NCBI GenBank assembly: GCA_015680685.1 | Contig: MNCI01011425.1 | Coordinates: forward strand, 5,159-69,158 | From: Gnetum montanum | Taxonomy: Eukaryota; Streptophyta; Gnetopsida; Gnetales; Gnetaceae | DNA: 64,000 nucleotides | Reading direction: 5' to 3' | Part shown: piece after piece, positions 1 through 9,470 of the stretch | Position numbering within the stretch: position 1 is the stretch's first letter | Layout: each line of letters opens with the position of its first letter | The notes under the pieces: generated by a model | Databases searched by the model: none | Told to the model about the DNA's origin: nothing | The model's input: the letters and a program-made list of their open reading frames with translations, nothing else | Position numbers and translations under genes: made by a program

Positions 1-540
1 TCAATTTCAGGGAAGTACGCCCATGCTATTCTAAGTTAAATTCAAAAGGATCTTCGGTTCTGGAAGGTCCAACTGCTAAGGCCTAGGGCTGTAAGGCATT
101 TTTATTGAGCTCGACCGTCTTCCTAGGATTTGAACTTGCCCTAGTATCCAAAACTGAAGTCAAAAGCATCACCCTTCATGACTTGGCCTATTCATCCTTC
201 CATACCTGGCATGAAATGCTAGGCTATGGGAGGACATCAAGTGGTCTATCATTGTGACATGATAGAACACACTGACCTATGGATACATTAGTTCCAGGGT
301 GTCCCCTGACTCATTTGATCCAAAGGTCTAGGGATCTCAAGTTCAACATAGCTCCTTGTCTATTTGAACCTTAAGCACCATTGCCTATAGACCACTTTGA
401 ATGGCTCTAGGCACCTTCCTCCCTTCTCTGAGGTCAACTACCATAGGAATTCACTCTTGAATCCTATAAGCCACCACTTGTCGTGCCTCTTCTAATATTT
501 TTTTTTACAATGGGAGGTTTCTCCATCCATCATTAAAGCA
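1..540 (-). other. Chromovirus 3' end, no clear gene
   Basis: This stretch lies downstream of the chromodomain on the minus strand. It should hold the end of pol, the polypurine tract and perhaps the start of the 3' LTR, but I could not place the LTR boundary. A purine-rich tract sits on the minus strand opposite about 411-435 and could be the PPT. No other gene is visible. Confidence 0.4.
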
Positions 541-1120
541 GCCAAGGCGAGAGGTCGATTGATTTCTCCCTACAGAAGTCCAAGATCAAGTTTTCCTAGG
601 ACCTCAAGTGCTCTAGTGGTTCCTAGCTATCATTTGAGTCAGGACAATGTTTCCAATGGATGAGGAACTCCACTTTCAAATCTGCAGTGGTTCAGAAATT
701 TTGAATGTAGTCTGCTCTCTTTCATTGTATAGATTGTATACAAAGTTGCTCTTGGATCAAGAGGCTTGTTTTTGGATATGGAAACCCATCCGAAAATGGC
801 TTCAGCATGCTAACATGAAAAACTAGATGGGCTTGGTCCATATTGATCAGTAGCTAAAGCTTATATGTCACAGGGTTAATTTTATCGATAATCTGGAAGG
901 GACCATCATACTACCTCATCAGCTTGGAGGTAGTTCNCGGAAGGGACCATCATACTACCTCATCAGCTTGGAGGTAGTTCCCTACTTCGACTTAAACTGA
1001 CATGGGTCCAACTTCAAAAGGATCCAATCTCCCACCTTAAAATCAAGGTGCTAGCAATTTCGATCATCATACCTCATCATTTACTACACTGCCCTCTCTA
1101 GATGATATTTTGCTATTTCA
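540..1120 (-). pseudogene. Chromovirus integrase C-terminus and chromodomain (broken)
   Basis: The minus strand reads through the tail of integrase (NYLQADEVV, then NPVTYKL and HLVFHVSMLKPF) and into a chromodomain-like block near 690-570 with KVEFLIHWKHCPDS followed by a stop and EPLEHLRS. This fits the LVKWKG...TWEPLE pattern of chromodomains fused to integrase, which in this lineage are thought to guide integration by binding modified chromatin. The tryptophan of the WEPLE box is replaced by a stop. Length is inflated by the duplicated sequence around the N at 937. Several other stops make this a pseudogene. Confidence 0.75.
894..980. other. Assembly joint: N at 937 with duplicated flanks
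   Basis: About 43 bp ending in GGAGGTAGTTC lie on both sides of a single N. This is typical of two overlapping contig ends placed end to end, so the second copy is probably not real. It disrupts the integrase C-terminal frame. Confidence 0.85.
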
Positions 1121-1129
1121 ACATTTTCG

Positions 1130-2043
1130 GACCACACTTTCAAAAATTCATCTGTTGAGGGATGCTGACCCTGCAACAAGGGGGAGACCATATGAGGGGT
1201 AATGGCTACCTTCCCATTACTAGTTTTGCAGGAGAAAACCCAATAGCTAATGACTTCTGGATGTTATAACTTGGCTGGGCAATCCCTTAGAAACAGCCAG
1301 TTCTTTTGGTTACTACGAACATAGTGTCAAAGGTGTTCTTCAAGTACCCAATTCATCCATTCCATTTGGGCATCAATTTGTAGATGAAATCTTGTTAGCA
1401 ATTTGAGGGTGGTACCCATCATGCCAAATAAGGCTCACCAGAAAGCACTTATGAATCCTAGATCTCGGTCTAAAATGATGCTCATGGGTAACCCAAAATA
1501 TCAAACCACCCTATCAAAATAGTATGTTGTTGTGTCCTCAGAAGAGCATTGTGATGGATAGGGAATGAATATGGAAAATTTGAAAAATTTATCCACCACT
1601 GCAATGATACTTCTTAAACCTTGAATATTTGGTAATCCTGTGATGAAGTCCATAGACACTATAGCCCACAAAAATGGAGGGATTTCCAAGGGTAGCAGAA
1701 GACCACCTAGATGCTCCATAGACCCCTTATCCTGCTAGCACACCAGACACTTCTAGATATAAAAAATCACATCCCAATACATTTTTGGCCAAACGAAGGT
1801 TCTCTCAATGAGTGCTAAGTTCCTTTGCTATCCAGGGTGCCCAACCCATTGTGTGTCATGGCATTCTTGGATTATTTCCTTGCATAGGCCATCCCAATCC
1901 GGAATGCATATCCAGTTATCTTGAAACCAAAGCAGTCCATCCCTCATTTTGAACTGTGGTTCTCGCCCAATTTCTATCAGCTTCATTAGATCAATGATAT
2001 GGGGATCCCTTTGTAAGCCATCTTGAATTTTAGCCAACAACAC
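1130..2043 (-). pseudogene. Chromovirus integrase: zinc-binding and catalytic core (broken)
   Basis: On the minus strand 2043-1828 carries the N-terminal zinc-binding region, ending in the histidine/cysteine-rich QECHDTQWVGHPG (the usual H..H..C..C module). The frame continues through a stop into KCLVC and then the core block 1719-1501 with SMDFITGLP, IAVVDKF and SIFIPYPSQC. The first catalytic Asp is in the MDFITGLP motif. Downstream, stops and substitutions break the core, though DRDLGFISAFW (the second Asp region) and QIDAQMEWMNW can still be followed. It would catalyse strand transfer of cDNA into the host genome if intact; it is not. Confidence 0.85.
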
Positions 2044-2099
2044 TTCATCATATTGAATGTGTGAACTTTGTGAACTAGTGATAGAAAAGAGCTGGGAGG

Positions 2100-2640
2100 T
2101 AGGCTAAGGACGACGACTCAATGCATCTACCACCACATTCTCCTTTCCAGGATGGTAACTAAAATGCAAATCAAATTTACATAACATGGCCAACCATCGA
2201 GCCTGTTTGGGCCTCAGCTTCATTTGATTCAGCAAGTAGCTAGTGGGTAGATTATCTATCTTTACGAGGACACAACTTCCCAGCAAGTAGTATCTTCATG
2301 CTCTTAAGCAATGGACAATAGAGAATGTTTCTTTTTCATGGGCTGGCCACCTCTGCTCTACTTAATTCAGCTTTCAGCTCTCATAAGCAACAAGATGACC
2401 TTCCTATCGCAACACATCCCCAATTGTATTCTCACTAGCATCCATATGAACCTCAAAAGGTTTCAAGAAATTAGGAAATGCCAACACTGGATGGGAGGTT
2501 AAATCTTCTTTGATCCTATCGAAGGCTTGCTAACAATTTGAATCCCACTGCCATGCAACTTCTTTCTTTTGAAAATTGATCAAGGGAGCAGCGATACCTG
2601 AGAAATTTTTGATGAATTTCTGATAAATGTTGGCTAACCC
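2100..2640 (-). pseudogene. Chromovirus RNase H (broken)
   Basis: The minus strand reads FEVHMDASENTIGDVLR, a stop, then SYESRKLN-type residues, HEKETFSIVHCLRA and finally 2286-2104 with LARWLAML-like residues (seen as ARWLAMLCKFDLHFSYHPGK) and NVVVDALSRRP. That closing DALSRR block is the standard end of gypsy RNase H and places the RNase H/integrase boundary near 2104. The domain would degrade the RNA strand of the RNA:DNA hybrid. Stops at several places show decay. Confidence 0.85.
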
Positions 2641-2739
2641 CATAAACTGTTTGACCTCATGCACATTAGTCGGAGTGGGCCATTGGCGCACAACCTATAC
2701 CTTCTTTGGATTTGGCTTTACATTCCCATACCCTATGAG

Positions 2740-3420
2740 ATGTCCCAAAAATTTTAGCTCCAAGAAGAAAGATTTACATTTCTCTTTTTTAATGTATAGT
2801 TGATTTTCTCGTAGCTTCTCAAGAACCATCTACAGGTGGAAGGCATGTTCCTCCATTGTCTGGCTATATATCAAGATGTCATCGAGATAGACAACCACAT
2901 ATTTATCCAAGAAGGATCGAAATATCTCATTCATCAAGGTACAAAATGTAGTTGGTGCATTGTAAATCCCAAAGGACATTACTATCCCCTCATATGACCC
3001 ATACCAAGTTACGCATATAGGTTTTTCTTCATGCCCTTCTGCAATGTGAACTTGGTAGTACCCTTGTCTGAGGTCTAGCCAGGTGAAATATTGGGCCCCT
3101 TCCAATTGATCGAACAAATTAGAAATGAGTGGTACTGGGTACTTATTTTTGATAGTATGTTTATTCAGCAACTTGTAATTGCAACAGAGCCGTAGCGTTC
3201 CATCCTCCTTGGTGACAAATAGCACTGGTGCCCCATAAGGGGATTTTGNACCTTGGTGACAAATAGCACTGGTGCCCCATAAGGGGATTTTGAGGGATGA
3301 ATGTATCGCTTGGACATCAAACCTTCAAGCTTCTTATTCAATTCCCCCAATTCTAGTCCTGTTAAGCGATATGGCCTTTGGATACGAGGGTTAGTGCCTA
3401 GATGCAATTATATTTTGTGA
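2740..3420 (-). pseudogene. Chromovirus reverse transcriptase (broken)
   Basis: Minus-strand residues show the gypsy RT blocks in order: GLMSKRYIHPSKSPYGAPVL (3400-3240), LRLCCNYKLLNKHTIKNKYP, FTWLDLRQGYYQVHI, MSFGIYNAPTTF and the active site YVVVYLDDILIYS near 2870-2890. The YLDD catalytic box is intact and the stretch 3225-2830 (131 codons) is open. The usual RVDYRxLN block has become CNYKLLN (Arg replaced by Cys). The N at 3249, with duplicated sequence 3207-3248/3251-3292, artificially breaks the frame. Downstream the thumb (FLGHLIGYGNVKPNPKK) continues past the open stretch. Confidence 0.9.
3207..3292. other. Assembly joint: N at 3249 with duplicated flanks
   Basis: About 42 bp ending in AAGGGGATTTTG occur on both sides of the single N, inside the RT N-terminal region. 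Deleting one copy would restore the RT reading, which argues for an assembly artefact. Confidence 0.85.
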
Positions 3421-3422
3421 TC

Positions 3423-3737
3423 CATGACCCTCTGAGGTGGAAAACTTCTTGGTAGTTCAGGTGGCATCACATCTTTAAAATTTTCTAGCACCTGTGCTAT
3501 GCATGGTTCAATATTAGTTTGGGATCCACAAACCTCAAAAGGATCACTCATTTGCATAGCTAGCAAAAATTTCCTAGTAGGATCCATGGCCAAGCATTTC
3601 ATCACCATTAGTGATACAATCTAGGGGGTTAGAGCCATCATCCTTTCCCATATGTGCTCCATGAGTTTGAACTAGGCATGAGGAGCATTTATGCAAAATA
3701 AAGATCAAGTCTAAGTGTGGAGCCATGAAAACCTTGG
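3423..3737 (-). pseudogene. Chromovirus PR-RT linker (broken)
   Basis: Between element A and the RT, the minus strand reads VFMAPHLDLIFILHKCSSCLVQTHG and, further on, VLENFKDVMPPELPRSFPPQRVMDHKI. The last block is the usual gypsy 'F.DVMP.ELP..LPP.R..DH.I' motif preceding RT. It continues directly from the protease tail at 12127-12160 once element A is removed. Confidence 0.8.
3733..3737. repeat. Target-site duplication of element A (CTTGG), left copy
   Basis: CTTGG directly precedes the LTR of element A; the same five bases follow its other end at 12122-12126. A perfect 5-bp duplication confirms both boundaries and integrase-mediated insertion. Confidence 0.95.
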
Positions 3738-4568
3738 TGATGAGTGGTGAGGTACCTCTACACTCAACCATACGAATATGAGCATTACACGCGCGATCTG
3801 GTTGAACTCTGCAGATGGACTAGTTGTAGCATCTAGATAGTTAGCCTTAGGTTGCAGTTCGCTGTCTTCCCACCTAGACTATTATTATCTTTGTCACATA
3901 TGGTTTAGTCTAGAGTGAGGTGTATGATGGGTTTCTAATCTAATGCTACTCCTGAAGGTAATGGAAAGTAATATTATCTAAGCTAAGAGAGAGAGGGTAA
4001 GAGAATCTAAACTAGCCTAAGTGCGATGAGCATCCATTCCTTGATTATCCGTACACACCTTGGACTTTGTGCATGACTACCACTAGGATTACCAAGTGTA
4101 GATCCTAGGTACGCTACTGGGTTACTAAGTAGTCACACTTAAGTGCTTGTAATCAAGTCGTACTCATTCCATGTTTTAACATGAGTTTAAGGGTGAGAAG
4201 AGATTAACTAGAAAAGTAGTAAATAACAATTAATTAAATAATTAATCTGAGTGAATGCTATAATGATGAAGTAATCTTGATCTTTATTTTTGATCATGTG
4301 TGTGTCCAAGTACATCACAATCAAATAAAGGATGTTGTACAATTACAATCACCACATTGCGAGCATACATTGGAAAATAATTCTATCTCTAGAGGGATAA
4401 AACTACTAGAGTTTCGCTAAGGGACTAAAAACTAGATGCCTAAACTCATCTATCTACCTCTTATTTATAGATGAGAAGATAGGCCATGATATTGTGTATA
4501 TGATATCATGACTGGGCATTCGATATCGCATACACGATATCGCGATCACCCCAAATGATGACTCATCA
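3738..4568 (-). repeat. Element A 3' LTR
   Basis: 831 bp with inverted ends TGATGAGT/ACTCATCA. On the minus strand the short U3 (about 100 bp) holds GATATC-type repeats (about 4478-4547) followed by the TATA box TATAAATA (4462-4469). The long remainder is R/U5. The PPT lies immediately outside at 4569-4580, so this is the 3' LTR. Confidence 0.93.
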
Positions 4569-4580
4569 TACCCCCACGAC
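4569..4580 (-). other. Polypurine tract of element A
   Basis: The minus strand reads GTCGTGGGGGTA directly before the LTR. B and C have TTGTGGGGGTA at the equivalent site. The conserved stretch AAGGATGAGTTTTCATTC lies just upstream in all copies. The tract would prime plus-strand DNA synthesis. Confidence 0.85.
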
Positions 4581-5716
4581 TGAATGAAAACTCATCCTTG
4601 AGTTATAGTGATTACACAATGGATAGGTATGGGATTATTAGACGGAAAGAAACAAGATTATGCCATAGTGTGGAATGAAAACAAAATGAAGACACAACAC
4701 AAATGATGTTGAAGTATGGCCTAGAGATTCTCCTCTTCTGTTCGAGGGTCTTGTGCCATCCATGCTAATGTTCTAATGTTTGATGGAGTCGGCACTTCTG
4801 ACAAACAGGGTAGTCACGTAAACATTTGATTAGCCTTGACATACCAAGCTGAAAACACCCATCGTTCCTCCTCATAGGCTCTGGCTTTATCCTCGTACTC
4901 TTGAAAATCTGCTAGCCATTGAGCCAATTCCATTGTGACACCTTTCTATCCTTGGTAGCTAGCTTTCACCACCTCAAGTTTAGAATTTGCAACTTCTAGT
5001 TTCTCCAACAACTTCTTGCATTCTGCAAATTTTGCTTTGTATTTGATGTGGGTGGTTGCTACCTGCTGCTCGAGATCTATCCTCAGGCATCCTGCTGTTA
5101 ACATGGCAAGGTTGGCATATCTCAGATCTTCCAACTCCATGTATTTTGTCAAATCCTGAATCTGCAAGTTCCGGATCTTAACTTTCGCTTGGTGGGAGAA
5201 GGCATATGTCTCCAATATGGCCTGCCAGTCAGTGTATTGAGCACTAATTTCATTGATGTGGGCCTTGGCCATATGGATCTCCTTCTCAAGGATCTATTTG
5301 TACATCGCCACCTAATCTCGGAAGTGCTCCTTTAGCTTTTCATGCCATTTAGCCTCATTTTGCCACGTGCTTATCTCAATAGCTAACTTTTGATGAATGG
5401 TGCGTACCTTTTCCATAGAGAGGGTTCGATTATCTCTAGCTAAATGGCTTACATCTTGGTTGACCTGGATGAATTATTCTCGTAGTTGATGGAAGTGTTC
5501 CTCAAGAACATTCTTTTAAAGCCGAAGGTTGTCTGAAATGAACTACTTGTTTTCTTCTTGTAAAGCGTTGAGTGCCTTGGTATGCACATGAGTTTGCACC
5601 TCTGCTACAAAGGAAACCCAAATAGCCTTCTCTTTAACATCAGCCACCTTTTTATTCTTCGTTATTAACTTGGTTAGTTGCTCAATCCTAAAATTATCTA
5701 GCTGGCCTGTAAGAAC

Positions 5717-5798
5717 AAATTGCAGAGGGTCCCGCTGTGCTGCTTGTAAGGCCACGNAAAATTGCAGAGGGTCTCGCTGTGCTGCTTGTAAGGCCACG
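5717..5798. other. Assembly joint: N at 5757 with duplicated flanks
   Basis: About 40 bp (TTGCAGAGGGTC...AAGGCCACG) lie on both sides of the N with one mismatch, inside ORF2. This looks like overlapping contig ends placed in tandem. Confidence 0.8.
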
Positions 5799-5969
5799 AA
5801 CTACTCTTGTAGTTTCTGTACCTTAGCTTCAGCATGCTTGGCCCTCACTTCTGTTAAGACTAGCTTCCCCTTTGTGAAAATGAGGTTTGACTGAATTACC
5901 GTAACATCCTGAGGGATGTCAAATAGGGACATCAGTACTTGCCCTGTTTGGAGCAATCAATCAAGCGCA

Positions 5970-6064
5970 CCCTCATGTTCCGCAGGAGTCATTGAGGTTT
6001 TGGCCAAAGTTTGAGTNCCCTCATGTTCCGTAGGAGTCATTGAGGTTTTGGCCAAAGTTTGAGT
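5970..6064. other. Assembly joint: N at 6017 with duplicated flanks
   Basis: A 47-bp segment (5970-6016) is repeated at 6018-6064 with one difference (C to T), separated by a single N, inside ORF2. Same signature as the other joints. Confidence 0.85.
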
Positions 6065-7516
6065 ATCCCGTGCTCCTGTGAGATCTTCTAGTGGCACAAC
6101 AAGTATATTAAATGATTCTTTGATGTGGTCCATGACCACTTCTGTAGCTCCCATGGAATTTTGGTATTCATTACCACCACAGTGGCCCCTTCACCAATTT
6201 TTAACTGCACTTGGAAAGATGTCGCATTTCCTGAGATTTTTTGTGACCTTCTACTTTCCCCTCCTCTTGTGTGAATAGATATTTCACCCCTTGTACAATC
6301 CAAAGAAATAGTGGACTGAATGGCATCATCGATGTTACAGAAGAGGTTTGTGTCATCATGACTTCCCCAATTGACCATCTCAACGATGGACCTGAGATGG
6401 CTCATCGATGGTTTGTAGTCTTATGGCAGTGGCGGCTGATCCTAGCTTGTGCTAGGCCCTACTTCATGTTTTTGGCTGGGATCCATGCTTGGAGGTTGGT
6501 TGGGACCCATGCTTCGAGGTTGGTTGGGTCTTGCAAGTTGAGTTGTAGTTGGTCCAACCATCTATTCTTCTTCTTGTTCTGGTCCCAACTCTTCGTCAAT
6601 GCTTTTCCTTGGAGCTGGTGCCTTTAGTAATTCATCATATGAAGCAGTTTGGGCTTTTCAGAGGATATCATTGGTGTACCCCTGAATACCAGCACGTCGA
6701 CAAAGATTTTTGTATAAGACAAGGGAAAGGCAACACCATCTCCCCTATCTTTTGTTCCTCAAACCGCCTTAGGACCTCCGTTAAATATAGATGGGGTAGG
6801 TTAGCGTTAACCTTTCCCATCAGCACTACACATCCTCTAACCACATACGTTGATATTCTTTTCAAGCCCTTCATGGGGAAGAGGTGATATGTTCCAATTT
6901 TAAAGTAAATCCTCTCTTCTGTCATCAACTCACCAAATGTTTTATCTCTACCATAAGCTCTTTCCAACCAATCCCATCGCACATCGAGGTCTAAACGGGT
7001 GGATAACTGAGCAAATTTGGACCATGTATTCAGAAGGTTTAATACTTCTAAAATGGTCTGCATGGAGAAATCAACTATCACAGCACAAATATTGATAGTG
7101 GTGCCTTGTCTCCTATTGTGTAAAAATTGGTATGTCTCTCCTAGGTACCAAGAACCACTTTTAGAGAGGATAGGCCATAATGGGGATCCTTTGAGTTGAT
7201 CCCTAATGACCTCAAGAGTGAACTCTGCAAAAGATTCAAAGTTCAATTCCACAATCACTGCAGTGAATGTGGACTTTTCATGGATGGCCAGAACATAACT
7301 TTGGGGCAACGTGGGATGTTGTCCTTGTTCAGGCGTTGCAGCAGCTCCTCCTTCTACCTGCCCGGACCGTACGGTAAGAGGATCTTCTTGATGAATGCTG
7401 AATAATTGTTCCTCCTATTCTGCATGTTGTCTAACAAGATCTTTTCTTCCACCTCTCCAAGATCGTTTGTTTCCACCTTGAGAAGGACCTTCCTGTTCTC
7501 CACGTTTCAAGACCAT

Positions 7517-7741
7517 CTGCAATCACACGAGGTCAAGTGTTAGTAAGGTTCTTTTTGAAATTAAGTTATACCTTACTGCTTGCCTTAATTAATGATCTTA
7601 TTTTATCTCTATGTGATCTTGCTCGAAAGATTGTAATAATGAGTCTGTGTTACTTAGGTGGTTCCTAATTTTAATTTCCTAGTATGCCTAGGGGTTAAAT
7701 GATTTTTGGATACAATTATTCTAAGTGTTATAGCTAATTAC
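7517..7741 (-). other. Predicted intron immediately upstream of ORF2 (element A)
   Basis: On the minus strand the ORF2 ATG is directly preceded by a splice acceptor, GTGTGATTGCAG. A near-perfect branch site, CTTACTAAC, lies about 20 nt upstream. A candidate donor (AGG|GTAATTAG) at 7741 gives an intron of 225 nt. B has TTACTAAT and GTTACAG before ATG; C has TTAGTAAC and ATTGTAG before ATG. Conservation of branch site, AG and ATG in three diverged copies supports splicing; the donor choice is less sure. Confidence 0.55.
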
Positions 7742-7993
7742 CCTAGATGGTGTCCTTTGGACGATGATAAATTCCAAAAAAGTTAGACGCTTTTCGGTAG
7801 GTGTCCCTCCCCCATGACTAATCTAAACACTCTGAGTTCAAGAAAGTTCAAACGGAATTAAAATTGGAGTATCAACGAGCGAGATATAGTGAGAAAAGCA
7901 AGGGTCACTCAATCTCAAGTCATAGAGAAAAAATTTGAAAACTCCCCTGTGTGAATGGAAAAAATGATGCTTAGTGTTGCAAGGGGGGTCACC

Positions 7994-8100
7994 TATTTAT
8001 AGGTTACGGGGATGCAATAAATAGGTGACAGGGATGCGATATCGCGTACAATACATCATGTATGCGATATCACGACCCTAGTGACATGAGGCACAACTAA
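7994..8100 (-). promoter_or_regulatory. Internal U3-like promoter module (element A)
   Basis: On the minus strand, palindromic GATATC motifs (8066-8071 and 8038-8043, in the context GCATACATGAT and GTACGCGATATCGC) are followed by TATAAATA at 8001-7994. The LTR U3 of the same element has the same arrangement: GATATCG repeats with GTGTATGCG and GTACACG spacers, then TATAAATA. It lies about 480 nt upstream of the ORF2 ATG, so it probably drives ORF2 separately from gag. Equivalent modules occur in B and C. Confidence 0.65.
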
Positions 8101-9470
8101 AATACCAAATTTTTAAAGGATTTTCTTGAAATCAACATTGTAAGCTGAGGACATTGGACTATTATGAAGGAGTTCTAGGGTAATTCCATTAATTTGAAAG
8201 ACACAATTAATGATGATGCTGTGGATTTTATCAATAAAACCTTCGGTGGTAAGAAAAAGGTTATGTGATGGTTCATGGGAATGTTGAAATTCAAAGGGGT
8301 AATAGTAAGGAAAGAATGTTATGAAAAATAAGTTGAGGGTGAGAAATGATGTGTGTGAGCTGTATCATAAGTGAAGATTACAAAATATGACACAAGTGGA
8401 TCCTCCCCAAAGCAGGTTCTAACCTATAATGCCCTTGTGTAACCACACTTAAAGTGTCTGTGGGCACTAGAAGGGTTAAATGTAACCCGCACTAACTCCA
8501 CAAAACACACACATGTAAATATCACCAGAATGAGGTAAGAATTCTATGTTACATGAGACACGAGCTACAATTACACAAACAGTGAGATGAGATGAAGTAT
8601 AGAAAGGGATTGTAGAGATTGGGACATGAGGTAACTGACCCAGGACATAGTGAATCCTTTGTGAAAAACATGATTAAGGTTTCATTCACCTGTCGTTCCA
8701 AGATCAGGACCAAGTCCATTCCTTTAATCAGTGAAATCGCATTGTTTCATCCCATGATGAGTAACTATGAGAGTACCATAACAACAAGGCATACGATCAC
8801 TTGGTGTTTCGTCCAAGGGAGGAGTGATTTTTGTTTTGTGGCACTTCTCTTTTTGTTTTTCTTTTTCTCTCTTTTTTTCTTTTTGAATACTGGATCTAAA
8901 GAAGCCACCAACCTTTAGGCATGGGTGCATGTCTTTCCAGTGGGACCCCCTAGAACAGCATTGGATTTTTGAGTGCCCTTTTGATTACTCTTACTCCCAT
9001 TTTCATTAAATCTACAAGGATCTTAGTACAACCACATTGCATGATAACTCCCACAGATGCCACCAAAGAGAATCCGCAAGTCCCCTTGATGTCACACCCT
9101 AATCATTTCCTCTTGGTCCATCCTTCTTCATTCTAGGTACAATGAATACAAAATTAATTTTAAGTTTCAAGGATTTCAAGAATATCACTGTACCCTCAAA
9201 TAGAACCTCTTATTTGTAGAGAGGATGAGTGGGGTGTAATGGGCTCACTATCCACATAATTGATCACTCAAGACTTGATGACATAGAACACACCTCAACC
9301 AACGATCCACATGTGTTTTATTCATAGATGAGATTACTTACAAAAAACGTAAAAGGACAAAAAGACAAAAAGGTAAAAAGATAAAACAAGAAATTGAAAA
9401 ATGAAAAACTGGAAAACAAAAAGTTGTAAAATTAAAAAAATGAAAAGTATTTATTAATCCTACTTGCTAT
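8101..9470 (-). other. Element A inter-ORF region, non-coding, with a conserved block
   Basis: No frame of note between gag and the internal promoter. A stretch at about 8380-8510 is strikingly similar to 36616-36720 in B and 31574-31680 in C. Shared strings (minus strand) include CTTTGGGGAGGATCCACTTG and GGTTACACAAGGGCATTATA. Other matched pieces are the ATGTCCCAATCTCTACAATC area (about 8610-8640) and GGGTCCCACTGGAAAGACATG near 8930-8950. Conservation without a reading frame suggests a cis-acting role (promoter, packaging or processing), which is inference. Confidence 0.6.

Larger units (their letters stand above)
4721..7516 (-). pseudogene. Element A ORF2: transposon-protein-like domain plus long coiled coil
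   Basis: The ATG at 7516 follows a predicted splice acceptor; the frame ends at 4721 with the tail DPRTEEENL. Copies in B and C start and end at the same places, which supports about 900 residues. The basic N-terminus (MVLKRGEQEGPSQGG) is followed by an open block (7309-6668) with WYLGETYQF, EERIYFKIGTYHLFP, RISTYVVRG, LMGKVNANLPHLYL and MVLPFPCLI. This resembles the 'putative plant transposon protein' family (Transposase_32 type); that assignment is from memory of the family pattern. The C-terminal half, as in 5272-4946 (LEQQVATTHIKYKAKF, LLEKLEVANSKLEVV), is a coiled coil. Damage: a stop at codon 34, later stops and frameshifts, and two N joints at 5757 and 6017. Function unknown; no catalytic motif seen. 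Confidence 0.75.

Noticed and set aside
6078-6887. Plus-strand open frames of up to 118 codons opposite ORF2
   Set aside because: They are the antisense shadow of the ORF2 coding strand. The equivalents in B and C do not preserve them.
8619-8930. Overlapping frames in the element A inter-ORF region (99 and 68 codons)
   Set aside because: Not preserved in B or C, while the DNA around them is. This suggests non-coding conservation.
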